This document shows positions 12,501 to 24,500 of a DNA stretch of 64,000 nucleotides, piece after piece. A program made the position numbers and the translations under genes. The number at the start of each line of letters is the position of its first letter. The first letter of the stretch is position 1. The stretch is taken from positions 3,654,001 through 3,718,000 of the forward strand of contig CAMQGK010000008.1 of NCBI GenBank assembly GCA_947000775.1. The letters run 5' to 3'. The notes under the pieces were generated by a model. It saw only the letters and a list, made by a program, of their open reading frames with translations, did no database searches and had not been told where the DNA came from. The DNA comes from Pterois miles (taxonomy: Eukaryota; Chordata; Actinopteri; Perciformes; Scorpaenidae).

Positions 12501-15244
12501 CTGCAGATCCTGTGACTGCCTCATGGCCTGAAGAAGTCAAGCTATATGATCATTCTTCTTCAGGCCTCTGCAGTGCTTATTTTGCTTTGAATGAGCCAAA
12601 AACATTTTAGAGCCAAAGTACTGCAGTGTTACAGCCTTGTAAAATACCTTATCTTTCCCTCTGTCATGCTGAGTTTTATAGACAGATTATATTTAAAGTG
12701 TTTATCTGTACCACCCACTGAGCATTAAATCTGAGACGATGGCGGACCATGAAATGGCCGCTGTCAGCGTAACAGTGGGACCTCCCTGACTGCAGACCTC
12801 TGAGATGTTACTGTGGCTTCATATATAATAATCAGAGCCCCTGTTCTGCTTGGGTATAAATTTTAACTTCAGGATAATAGACTCAGCGTTAGGAGATATG
12901 ACAATTTGTCAACCACCAGATGTTTTCCTACCATTTATCTAGTCGTAGCTATCCTTTTTAGTATCTCTAGTGTTAGTCCAATGTGGACAGTGTTGCAAAT
13001 CAGTGAACAGCTCTGCTTTATGGCAATATTGGATATTTATAAGATTTTTTAATCGGTTTGATGAAGTTAATTTCCGGGTTATAAATCACAAGTTTCATCA
13101 CAATATATCACTTCTTTGGATAACAGTACCATATTTGATGATCACAAAGTCGGCCACGATATGATTTTTTAATCAATTCAGGGGCCTTTCATATTTCATA
13201 CATATTTTGCACGATCAGCTACCTTTATATCAACTCACAAGAAACACTAAAATATGATTTGACAGTTTTATTACTGTTTTATTCTGAAGGAAGGAGGTGC
13301 TCTTGGGTGGAAATGGTGACAGACGAGCCATGGGAATTTCAAAATAAAGGTGTATCTTAAAGATGTTCAGTGTTTTCACTTTGCATAGATGATAGCGGAT
13401 CGATTAGGGCTTTTTATGCTTTTTTATTTATTTATTTTTTTCATGCTTAATGACTTATTTCCAAGAAACTTCTGTGCACATCTCTGCTAGCGATTTGAAG
13501 TGGTGCTTTTCTGTGATTGTTTGTGGAGGAACTATTAAATCAAGTGGAGGACAGTCCTTGATGTATCGTTACACTCCTAAAATAGTTTTGTCGGATATTT
13601 AATTTAATTTGCCGGAGTCAGTTTCTGATTTGATTCTCTAGACAATACAATATCTCACAATATACATATCAGGTGATATGGATCAATTCAGCTTTACTGA
13701 CAACCATTTTCTTCCTATTATTAACACTTCTCTCTGAATTAAGATGTCATTATAGTACAGGAAATATTGATCCATGTATCACTTGTGGTATGATTTTCCA
13801 AGCTTAAATGTGCATTTCTAATTCTGTGGCATAATATCACAACAGTGGCATTTGTCCACAGTAAATTCATGTTTGAGACCATGTCCATTAATGCCTATTG
13901 TTTTAATTATGCCTTTAACTTGGTAGTAAGAGCAGAGAGAGACGGGGGAAATGTGGGGAAATGGTTGACGGTAATGACGCTGCAGTCAGCCTGAAATCAA
14001 ACCAGGGAGTCGCTGCTGGACATTTGCTCTCGTGTTTTGTGTTTTTCAGATAAACAAGTGTTTTTGTTTTGGTTTCAGAAAATATCACTATTTTATAAGC
14101 TCCAGCAATTGAAAACTCTTTTATTTTTTTATCTGAAAAATGCATCGTCACAAAGCTGAAAACACAACTGTTTTACTAGCTAATGTTGACATTTTGGAGA
14201 TTCATCCATCCATTTTCTTCCACTTATCCCGAGTCGGGTCGCAGGGTGCAGCAGGCTTAACAAGGAATTCCAGACATCCCTCCCCCCAGCAACGTTTTCC
14301 AGCTCTTCCCGGGGGAACCCGAGGCATTCTCAGGCCAGACCAGATATATAATCTCTCAAGCGTGTTCTGGATCCACCACAGGGCCTCTTACTAGTTGGCC
14401 ATACCCTGAAAATCTCTAATGGGCGGCATCCTGATCAGATGACCGAACCACCTCAGCTGGCCCCTTTTGACGCGAAGGAGCAGCAGCTCTACTCCAAACT
14501 CCCCCCAGATATCTGTGCTCCTCACCCTATCTTTAAAGCTGAGCCCAGCCACCCTACTAGGACGCTCATCTTGTATCCGCAATCTCATTCTATTGTTCAC
14601 TACCCAAAGCTCACGACCATAGGTGAGGGTTGGAACATAGACGTACTGTAAATCGAGAGCTTTGCCTTCTGGCTCAGCTCTCTCTTCACCACAATGGTCC
14701 AGGACCTCGTCCTCATAACTGCTGAACCACCGTCAACCACCACACTCTCCGTCCCAACCCAGAGAGTGAAATCCACCATTTTCTGGCAGAGAAATGTTGG
14801 AGATTCGTAGTTTTCATAATTTCCCCCTACTTCATATGCATAATTAGCTTAAAATTAGTAAAAGTGACCCAGGGCTTTATCATCACTCTTGTGTTTCTTT
14901 CCCACCAAACCCCCTGCAGGTGTGCGGAGAGCATGCTGTGCGTGGTACCCGACATCTCCGCCTTCCGCGAGGGCTGGCGCTGGGTGCGGCAGCCCGTCCA
15001 GGTGCCCGTCACGCTGGTTAGAAACGACGGCATCATCTATTCCACCACACTGACCTTCACCTACACGCCGGAGCCCGGGCCGCGGCCGCACTGCAGCGCC
15101 GCCGGGGCCATCCTGCGGGCCGGGAACTCCAGCCTGCTCAGCAACAACAGCCAGGAGGCCGGCCCCGGCGTCTACGGCCCCAACAGCACCTCCAACGCCG
15201 GAGTCACGTCCTCATCCTCCGCCGCCGCGGCCGTGGTCTCCTAA
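3565..15244 (+). CDS. rbpj: RBPJ (CSL), Notch-pathway DNA-binding transcription factor, 5'-partial
   Basis: Nine coding exons are visible: 3565-3660, 7148-7313, 7569-7743, 9359-9496, 9765-9877, 11368-11508, 11850-12005, 12077-12180 and 14920-15244 (stop TAA 15242-15244). All have AG/GT borders and their phases agree, giving 470 residues. The product is close to mammalian RBPJ throughout: EAMRNYLKERGDQTV at the start of the N-terminal Rel-like domain, FFCPPPCVYLMGSGW, the beta-trefoil segment [34 protein letters not shown], and the C-terminal Rel/IPT segment NGGGDVAMLELTGQNFTPN. It binds DNA at Notch target promoters in the nucleus, with co-repressors or with the Notch intracellular domain. 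The first exon begins with one base completing a codon, so the N-terminal exon lies upstream of the visible part. The tail is Ser/Ala-rich and ends VVS, as in mammals. Whether this is the a or b fish duplicate cannot be told from the window. Confidence 0.97.
9970..11168. mobile_element. TTAA-flanked non-autonomous element in rbpj intron, composite
   Basis: The left end TTAA-AGGAACAG (from 9966) and the right end CTGCTCCT-TTAA (to 11172) are near inverse complements flanked by TTAA. The interior holds a segment with GCTAAGCTAAC and, at about 10440-11000, a diverged relative of the inverted-repeat element at 38341-39126; shared words include CAGTTTGGAGA, AGCAATGTACTGCTGT and TAACAGCTTCAGTTCCCTG. 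It lies between the rbpj exons ending at 9877 and starting at 11368. The class is inferred only from the TTAA ends; no transposase is present. Confidence 0.5.
12525..12566. other. Perfect 12-bp hairpin in rbpj intron
   Basis: GGCCTGAAGAAG at 12525-12536 is the exact inverse complement of CTTCTTCAGGCC at 12555-12566, with an 18-nt loop between. Partial complementarity continues outwards (CTGC at both sides). It could fold in the pre-mRNA, but the stem is short for a microRNA precursor. Confidence 0.55.
14204..14796 (-). mobile_element. 5'-truncated non-LTR retrotransposon (LINE) fragment
   Basis: The fragment is flanked by a 10-bp direct repeat, TTGGAGATTC, at 14194-14203 and 14797-14806. Read on the minus strand it ends in a GGATGGATG-type tail, next to the left copy. 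The minus strand encodes a decayed ORF2 C-terminus with RVAGLSFKDRVRSTDI and GQLRWFGHLIRMP, a signature I associate with fish LINE reverse-transcriptase proteins; further fragments occur in other frames. It sits in the last rbpj intron, antisense to the gene. Target duplication, tail and one-sided truncation fit target-primed insertion. The exact clade is not assigned. Confidence 0.8.
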
Positions 15245-18200
15245 CGCACACACGGTGGCCGCTCAATACGATATGCCTTGAGAGCAAAATGTACCACAAG
15301 GTATATAAAGACTACGGGAAATAATAAACAAAGACTGACTCACTCTAAAGTGCTGCGTATTAATTTTGGATACAAAGAAGTTGAAATGGAAAAAAATGGT
15401 GGGATAAAAGGAGTGAACGCAGGGGAAATCTGAAGGAGGAGTGACACGACAACACTGTCAGCCGACGGGAATAAGCGCTCCTTGACTCGCCCCCTCTCCT
15501 GTGGTTACTTTAGGGACCTGCCTATCCACTTCTGGTGTTTGGAGTGAGTGAAATTCCTGCAGGCTCGGAGCACCAGCACCTTTCGACGGCTGTGAGACCG
15601 GAAACCACAACAACAATACATCCACCGTGTACAAAAAAAAAAACATCTCTTGAAAGGAAAGTATATTTTTGCTCCTCCCAACCCCCTCCCACCACTTGTT
15701 TTCTAATTATTCCTTTTTGTTTTGTGTTATTTTGATTTCCTGAAGGGGGGCTGGATGTATTGTTGTCAGAGGGAGCGTGAGGACGCAGAGGGACACACAT
15801 AAAACGTGACGATAACATAGTTTTTATGGACCAAGGATCTTGTATAAGCTTTAGTAAAGGTACATTTTTCTCCATACCTTTTTTGTATTAAACATATAGT
15901 ACACTTTTGTTACCAAATAGTTTCTATTCTTCCTCTGAGCTTGGGCTTTGTTTTCCCCCTTTTGAGGTCCAAAATCCCAATCTGTATGTTATTGCGACCT
16001 TAACTACAAACGCCTGCTTTTTCAGTCCTTGGATTGAACTTTTTTGTTTTGTTTTGTTTTTATACTTCTTCTGTTGGGAAAAATCTGAAGTCTGGGTTGT
16101 TTATTTTACATAAGCGAAGTTTGTTTTTTTTTTAAATTGGGGAATAACCTCAGAGGGCCTATGTTTTTATCATTGGTTTTTATGAAGTCTTTAAAAAGAA
16201 AAGCTTTAAGCAACGCCTCTGCCTTGCCTGCAATACTCTATGTGCGCTATGTCTCCTTTTTGGAAAGTATACACGTCAGTACATCTCACATGGAGCCATA
16301 GCAACATCTGCAGAATACATGAAAAACTAGACTTCCACAAAACAAGTCAAACTAATGTAACACGACTTAAAAGGATAGCCTTAGTACTGTATATTCTTAC
16401 TGTGTACACAGTCTCACATATCTAATATCTGTTGCTCTATCGGTTATAACGTATCATGTAGTGAAACTAGAGAGGTGTCTTCCAGTGTGTGCTGTAGTTC
16501 TGGTGGCATTTAACTTCCAAAAAAAAAAAAAAAAAAAAAAGACTTTTCAATTCAATGTGGCCTTACCGATAACTTCAATTACAAAAAAAACACCTTTTTT
16601 CTTATCTGCTGTTTACTCACCTCGGGAGAGCCTGTGCATAGCACAAAAATAAAACTCGCTTCTTATCACGGGAGCTCTGCTGTTTTGGGCTCCACCTTAT
16701 CATGCAACGCCGCCTTCTGGAGGGTCGCAAGCCTTCATTTGTTTCTGTCGGTGTACAAGTACAGTAAGCCCGTTTTTTTATTCTCATACGGTGCCCAGCG
16801 CCTTTTCACTTTTTGGTACACGAGCGCTGTAAAAGCTCTTTTCAGCCTTCTTTTTTCAACGACAACAAAAAAAATCTGTGGTTTATTATCTTTGCGGAAA
16901 CAAAGCGTGTGTACATTGTCGAGTAGTTGCACTCATCCGTGTTCATGGCGACCGCGTCTCCTGTAGGAGTATAAAGGCCTTCTAAATGTGTGTTATTGAA
17001 GATGTGCATTTTCCAAACAGAACAGCAATATTGTACAGGTCATCGTTTTTTTGTCCGCCTGAGCACTAGTTCACCAGCCAGCAAATATGTGTGTGTGTAT
17101 GTGTGTGTGACTGTCATATGTAGTCGCTGTAATGGAATATTGAGTCAGACTCGCTCCATTTCAAACTGCTCTCCAAAAAACAAAAAAAAATAAACCTTCA
17201 TGGGGTGTTTCTGTCTTCCACCAGGATCCAAATGTCTCATGGTAATTGTGGATAAACATTCAAAGGCAATACTTGTGATCTTAGTATTACAGTACAACTG
17301 TATACACACTTCCGGGAGAAAAAGAAAATACTGTAACTTGAATGTCTGCTTAATGAAGTGTTTTCCTACATACAAACCCTTGAAATAGGAACAAAAAAGG
17401 ATTCGCTTGCACCCCTTTCAGTGTAAAAAATAAAAAAAGATTAAGTTATGCCGCCACCCTCGCCCAACTGTTAATGTTAAATGTTTTATATTGTAATATT
17501 TTTTAAATTATTGGTACAAAGTCTCCCCTTGTCTTATGTCAAAAAAAAGTGCATTATTGCCCGTGCTGCCTAGGTTGGCCTGGGAGTGTTTTTTTTTTTT
17601 ATTATTATTTTTATTTTATTTTTTTTAAAGAGGCCACTTCCTGTATCGGTGCAGCAGCGACGGTGTAGCGTCAGATATTTGCGCTCCTTCACACTGAACT
17701 CTGCAGGTCAACCTGAACCCTTTACTCTGCAGGATGGAGGTCACAAAATCTTAACTGTAGATTTTTAGCGTTTTTTCTACTAGCTCTAAATCCAGCGAGT
17801 TTTTTAACATAGCCTCTGCGTTAGCATCGCATCACACGCCCCCGTTCCCCCTCTCCCTCGAGGATATTTTCGTTTTTTTGTTTACATGCTGAGTCGCCTC
17901 TTGCGGCCGACCGCCCCCGGCTCCTCTACACCTCCTCACGCGAGTCTGAACAGAGCAGCTTTGTCACAGAACTAACAACAAAGGGGGCTGATGCATGCTT
18001 TTTAAAAATGTGTCGCCTTGACAATCCGAGCTGGTTTACAGTTTATTTCTCTCTTAAAACATTAAGAGATAGGGAGGATACTATGAAAAGGGGTCAAAAA
18101 AAAAATGTTACATGCCTTCTTGAAAAACGCACGCCGGCGACAAAGAGAGAAACGCCATCTCATTAGCGATGCTTTTTACAAAACATCTTAACCGGTTTCT

Positions 18201-18970
18201 TTCTCTTTGTATTTATCTGTTCATATTTGTTTTACTCTTCCAAAAGCAGCTGTTTTTTTTTTTTTTTTTTTTATAATGAGCTCTGAACAATGTATGTATC
18301 CTCTAATATGCCAAATGTCTTTTATAATGTAGTTTTCATGCACTGCTAAACAAAACAGGGCGGAGTGAGAGGCAGCTTTAAACAATGAAAAAAAGGAGTG
18401 TGGAGCCCTTCTCTGTCGCACTCAGCCTTACTTCTCCTTAAGACTATTTGGCTGTTTGCACTACAGAGCGCTAACCTTTTCTTTTTCTCTCACACACATT
18501 TCATCCTCACTCTTTTACCGCTCATGTTTATGTATGTACATTTGGAGTCTCCCCCCTTCCCTCCCTTTTTGGTTTTTAACATGAAGCCTGTTATGCTTAG
18601 CTTTGCTCCAGTCGGATCACCTTTTCGTTTTCCCCTCCTCTCCTTCTCCTTTCACTCTCACTGTATCTGTGTATTATTCTAGTAAATGGTAAGCAGAGGT
18701 GTCATTGTGGTAGTATACTCAGTGCTCAAAGGGTTGCTGATGGTAGAAACCTGTGCCGTTTGTAACATTTAGCAATAACGTCAAAACAAAGGGGACGGTT
18801 GTTTTTTTTTTTTTTTCGTTTGTTTGTTTTTTTGATAACATAACGTTAGTTTTGTTTTTTGTACATATTGCAGCTCCAGATCATGCTCAAATCTGTATGT
18901 CATTAAAAGAAGAAAAAAAAAAAACGAGAAAAAAAAAACTTGCAATATTGGCATAAAAATGAGAAATAAA
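15245..18970 (+). other. rbpj: Probable rbpj 3' UTR
   Basis: After the rbpj stop there is about 3.7 kb of A/T-rich, ORF-poor sequence with many homopolymer runs, including about 20 A near 16520 and more than 20 T near 18250. AATAAA-type signals occur near 15325, 17178, 17428 and at 18965-18970; the last is followed by GT-rich sequence and is a plausible distal end. A long 3' UTR is usual for vertebrate RBPJ. The true cleavage site cannot be fixed from the sequence. Confidence 0.5.
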
Positions 18971-19982
18971 AAAAGTGATATAAAATCTCACTTTGTGGTA
19001 TGTTTTTTTAATTGTCAGCAGAAGCGTAAGCTTTTTTTTTCTTTTATACTCCAAATAATTTGTGAAAACGGTACAAATGTATAACCCAGACTATTGTGTT
19101 GTCCCTCCTCCAGCGACAGTGAAACGGCTCCCAGGGCTTTGGGTGACTACCAAGCCCAAATGGAGCTCTTATCCTTGGGAAGAAGTCCCAGCAGACTCCC
19201 CTTTTTCTTTCCGCCACTTGTCTGGGCCCTAATGCCCTCTGTCCTTTAGATCCACTTTTATTAAAGCCGTTAAAAGCTCCAAGTTACTCTGCCCAAAGCC
19301 TTCGCAGACGCATTTGCACACTTGGCGCTCGAGGTCTTTATATGGTCAACCAGATGTTGGTTATTCGGAGATGGCTTGTGTGTCAGTACATAAGCAAAAG
19401 TACACGAAACCACCTCCAGATGTACTGTATAAACCTGTAAAATTACATTCAGTTATGTGCAGGTTTAATATCCGTCAAAATAGGACACATGATCATGCAA
19501 TAAAACAAAATCTCCATTAATGCATCAAACCGAAAAAGTAAGAATTTATACAATATTAACAAGAAAACAAAATGAGAATAAGTTGCTACATGAACGCTGC
19601 TATATTTAACAGTATGAATCAGTGGAAATCAGGTGGGTAATGCTGGGAACTAGCGCTCTGAAGAAGAGGGGCTACAGGTGTTCGAAGTCCCACTAAATGA
19701 TAAGGCCTCTCCAGTTCCCATAGCACACACAGTACAACCCTGTAGGCATGTAGTACATACACAAACAGTGGGTCAAGGACGAGAGCAGCACTATTTGTGC
19801 ACCGGAGGACAGTTTTGAAGCTGCTGATTAGTTGTATTGCCGTGTGACAGATGACAAACAAAAGCCTGTGTACACATGTATGTTTTTAAAGGACCACACT
19901 CATCGTTTTTTCATGTTTTACCTATGTAGTTTACATCGTTGCTGACGATGTAGTGTGTACGCCTTTTTAAATGTGTTTTGCC

Positions 19983-20585
19983 GTCTTCCAGGAAGCCATT
20001 AGTTTGTAGTTTCCATACAGAAAGTCAAATGCTAAAGAACTGTAGCCTATGGAGCTAGAGCCAGGAAGTCATTTTGCTTAGCTTAGTTTAGCTTAGCATA
20101 GCGAGCATTTGTAGGACACAAACAGTAACACATTATTTTATATATATGTTTGAGGAAACATTATACAAACATCTTTTGTGGTGTTGGTAAATGTAGCCTT
20201 ACTGGCTAACCGTTTCCACTCGCAACCAGTCTTGCTAATCGCTAAGCTATCTGCATCCCAGCTCTAGCTCCATAAGATTTTTAAATTATTTTCCCATCTT
20301 CCAGGCAGCCATTAGTTTGCAGTTATTTCTGTACAGAAAGTCAAATGTGTGAATTTTATCAGAGTGAATATTAAAGGAATGTATGGAGGTAGAGCCAGGA
20401 GGTGATTAGCTTAGCTTAGCATAGCATACAGAGCATTTGTACACAAACAGGAACGGCTTCCCATTTTCTTTTTACGTCTTACTATTTTTTTTACTACTTC
20501 TGTTTGGAATTAAAAGCAAAATCTTTAGTTCATTTCCACTTACCACCAGTCTTGCTAATTGCTAGCTCCCAGCTCTAGCTCCATA
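19983..20585. repeat. Two diverged tandem units of about 300 bp
   Basis: Unit 1 (about 19983-20275) and unit 2 (about 20295-20585) share, in the same order, CATTAGTTTG, TACAGAAAGTCAAATG, TAGAGCCAGGA, GCTTAGCTTAG-type runs, GAGCATTTGTA, CACAAACAG, CCAGTCTTGCTAAT and CCAGCTCTAGCTCCATA. The GCTTAGC words recur in elements at about 24030 and 41190, so the duplicated unit derives from a dispersed repeat. Confidence 0.75.
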
Positions 20586-21060
20586 CTTAGCTTAGCTTTC
20601 TTTAAAGCTGCAGTCAGAAGCCAATGGTAGCCTGGACAAAAGGGAAATAACACTAATAAACATGAAATATGGTGAGGGGTAATATCTTGTAAATTATACA
20701 TGTAGCCTAGTTAAGGAGCTAAACTTTTGTTCGATCTTGACCTTGGAAATAGCTGTTGAAGAGCTTCATCAGCAAAAGCAATTTGCCCAATTGCTGGAAA
20801 TGTAGATATTCAAATTTTCTTTGTTTTCTGAGCACTTTAAGGACCTGTCATCCATATATACTTAAAAAAGAGTTGATTTCTACCCATTGGACCAACTGGA
20901 CAAACTCTCTGCTGGTGAAGACGTAATATGATCGAAAGCAGTAACTAAATTGCCGTTGAGGTGAGATACTTTTGTCAACCATTACAGTCATGTAAGAATA
21001 TCACCTTGGGGGAGTACTTTTTGTAAACTGTCATTAATGTTTGTTTTTTTCCCAACTCAG

Positions 21061-21095
21061 ATGAAGCAGACCGTGGTGTGAACTGTTCATCACAG
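21061..21095 (+). other. Isolated 35-nt segment with strong splice sites on both sides
   Basis: A T-rich tract and CCCAACTCAG precede the segment, and it is followed by the consensus donor GTAAGTAAG at 21096-21104. It contains ATG followed by an early TGA, so it would be at most a non-coding or untranslated micro-exon. No partner exon was identified, and the match may be chance. Confidence 0.25.
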
Positions 21096-21565
21096 GTAAG
21101 TAAGAAAACACATTTTTGGTGAATTGGACAAACTGATCCTAGCGTGCGGTCTATTCCTTCTGGCACTGATTGTGGTTTTCAGTATTTCTCACCTGGTGCA
21201 CATTTAAAGCGGTGAACTCTATGGCAAGACTGTTTAGTCTCTGTGCAGTTACATAAGCAGTTACTGTGGTAGAGGGACGACTAAAATGGTGGTAAACTAC
21301 ATTAATTGGTATTTTCTCTTGCTCAAGGCTTTTTATGATCAGGCATTAGTCAGCCACCCTGGACACAAAGCATCTGGCTGTGAAAGCACTGAATGTACAC
21401 CTCTACTGCTCTGTAGTCTCTAATCATTGTACCCACGTGGTGTCACACTCCAAGCTAAAGCGACGTATCTGCTCATAGACAAGTCCTATAAGCACTGTGA
21501 CATTAAAACAAGATTTCCTTCAAGTGCTTGCACTCAGGCCAGAGCTCTTACACATACAATCCAGT

Positions 21566-24500
21566 TTAAGTCAGCTCACTCCACGCCGATGCACGGATAC
21601 CGGTGCAGGTGAAGCGTGTGCTGGCTCCGCTCGGCGGGGTATGACCATTCTGCTCAATGGTCTTTGGCCTCGCTCTTAATCTGCCCGCTTCCCCGTTAGG
21701 TGCCCTCATTCCAGGTGACCTCCCCAAGCCGCCGCTGTGGCCTCCACCCCTCCTCCTCAAGCAGCTGCAGCAGGTGAACGTGGCCAGAATGCCCTGGCGG
21801 AAGCGCTTGTTCATGAAGCAGTAAATGATTGGGTTGACACAGGCCGAAGTGTAGGACAGCAGGTGGATGTAGGAGATGGGCGCCCCGGTCAGGCGGTAGG
21901 CTGAACGCCGGTCGAAGGCCTGCCACGCGTTGACCACAAAGACGGGTGTCCAGCACAGGAAAAAGAGGAAGACGATGACCAGGAGCATGCGGATCACGCG
22001 CTTCTTGGCCATCAGGTTGCCAGAGCTGCTGCTGCTGCTGCACACACGGCCCACCGTGGGCTTGCTGCTGGAGTTTCCACCCAATGAGATGCTCTTCTTT
22101 TTAGATGGCTGCAGGTAACAGCCATCACTGTCACCGGGCTTCATGCTGCCAGTGCTGGATTGTCTTTCTGCCAGGGGAGAAGATATGAACAGAAAAGACC
22201 GGAGTGTCAGAGTGTAATTTTATTAACAAAATAAAAGCCCTCATGACTTAGCAAGTTGGGGTCGTGTCTGTCAAATAAATAAACCTAGAAATGTAATACT
22301 TTCCTAAAATCCAGGGCTGCATTTTCAAAACATTAGGGTGAAAAGCATCATGTTATATGTTAAGTTAAAGCTGGTGATATTCTATGTTTATATTCAAGTA
22401 TTTAACAATTACTTCTTCCTACCAGTATATATTTTCTGTTAAGCCAGTCCTGATTCACATATTTTTTCTTGACATAAACCTCCATTTTTGTCTAAAAAAC
22501 ACATTAGAAACACATCAAAAAGCAACAAAACATCTTATTTTTCTTGTCATAAACCATTTTATCAAAATCTATCAGAATGGACATGAGCACTGTTGTTTAT
22601 TTTTGAGTCAGTCTCACAAACCTGCTGCACCAAATGTGTATCAATCCACAGCTGGAAATAGTCCCAAAGAAATGCACCTTTTAGTCCTGTTTGAGTAACG
22701 TTTGCTAAAATCAACAGTGCCCAGCTGTGTTAGGGAATTTAGCCTTTTTAAAAAAAAAAAAAAGATCTTCATATTTGTGATGTGTTTTTAAAGCTTGACG
22801 TCATCAGTAGAAACCAGTGGGCTCAGGGTTGAATACCATAGACAGATTAGGAGAAATAAAGTATTGAGACATTTTTGGTTTTGGTCTTTTTGTGGGATTT
22901 ATTCGCTCTAATTTTCATACCTCTGCTAGATTTCCTGCTGGACAGCTCAAACGTGATGCCCCGGTAGAGCTCCATGCAAATGAGTCCATAGGCTGTCATC
23001 ATGACGATCCCGGGGATTAGGAAGAGCAGCAACAACAGGGACACATACCTGCAAGGGACAAACTCAGGGGAGTAAACAAGCATTCACTGTAATTTAAATC
23101 AACACCACAGCCAAATTGCTGTGCTAACATTAGACTCCCCTGCCTCTGAGTCTAGACTAATATCATCATGTCAACATGAATGTTTATGTTGTATTTAGTT
23201 GCAGTATACCTTGTATACAGTATTTCCCACATTGTTTAAACTTTTCTTTTTTCATTGTCACAATTTAAATGTGCGTTTAATCTGGTCCCAAAAAACACTT
23301 CAAATGTGCTATGTGAATAAATCGACCTGACAAGTTGATTTTTTTATTTAAAATTGTGTGCTTTTATTTTGAAGGGTCAGATCCGTGCCATGCCAGATGA
23401 TTTTCCCAAATGGTCGTCTCTCACCAGCAGCACCAGACTGAGAAAATCAAAAGAGAGGCCATCTGAAATTAGCAACGGGCTACTTTAGCTGCAGCCCAGT
23501 CTGAGTGCATCCGAGTCTGTGGACGCCCTGCTGGGACAGTAAAGGTATGACGCTCCCTAATGCACTTATTCTCAGCTCACCAGGACTGCTGGATGACCTC
23601 ATTGGGCCACACCAGGCGGCACATGTACCCGGTGGTGTTGTTGGGGCGGGTGAAGGGCTTGAGGCCGCTAGAGATGGGGTACGGCAGCATCAGGATGAAG
23701 GACGCCACCCAAGTGGCGGTGATGACCTTGGCAGCATGGGATTTGGTTTGCCACGCCCTGGAGGTCAGCGGGTTGCAAATGGCGCTGTAGCGCTCCAGGG
23801 AAATGGCCACCAAGTTGAACGTGGAAACACTCACCGAGACACCTGCACAGATCAGACAATCCAAAAATAGATGACTGAATTTTTCAGTGTTGAGCCCTGA
23901 TTTGTTGAATATATGATAAAGAATGACCTGATCATATCTGACCACAGCAATCAGAAAATCTGACATATTTTTTAAAGGAATAGTTTGGGAAATACAGTGC
24001 AAGTTAGATGAAAAGATTGATGATGCTTAGCTTAGCTTAGCTTAGCATAAAGACTGGAAACAAGGGGAAAAGCTAGCCTGGCCACCCGGTTCAACTGTTA
24101 TCAGACCATTAAACTGGTATTATCAGTCACTGTAAGCCTCATAGATGTGGGTCAGTAGGGGCCTACTGTGCCTATTTCGTTGTTTCGTTACTCGTCAAAT
24201 TGAATAAAACATTATGTTTTGAACACAAACACAACAGTCCTCCTGGGTGAATGTCCCGCCCCCGACATTCACCCCACATCAAGTTTTCCGCCATCTATAC
24301 TACAGTATATGACTTCCACCTCTGCTCCTGTCATAGTTACTAGGGTCGGTAGAGGTTGCTGTCAACTTCTTTTATACCTTCTTTTGGTGATCAGCCATCT
24401 AAATAGATGATAAAACCAACTAGTGGGTGTAGCAGGGCCCTACTGATCCACATCTATGGGGCTTGTAAATGATAAGGCCTGTTTATTGGCCTGATAACAG

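Larger units (their letters stand above)
18971..21565. other. Convergent intergenic region between rbpj and cckar
   Basis: No protein gene is seen here; the genes on either side point towards it. It contains a tandem duplication at 19983-20585 and an isolated spliceable segment at 21061-21095. The part next to 21565 may include the cckar 3' UTR. Confidence 0.6.

Noticed and set aside
15458..18682. Several open frames of 60-117 codons after the rbpj stop
   Set aside because: They lie in the A/T-rich 3' UTR on both strands with no conserved motif.
21696..22043. Second minus-strand frame under cckar exon 5 (115 codons)
   Set aside because: It is an out-of-frame shadow of the GC-rich cckar exon.
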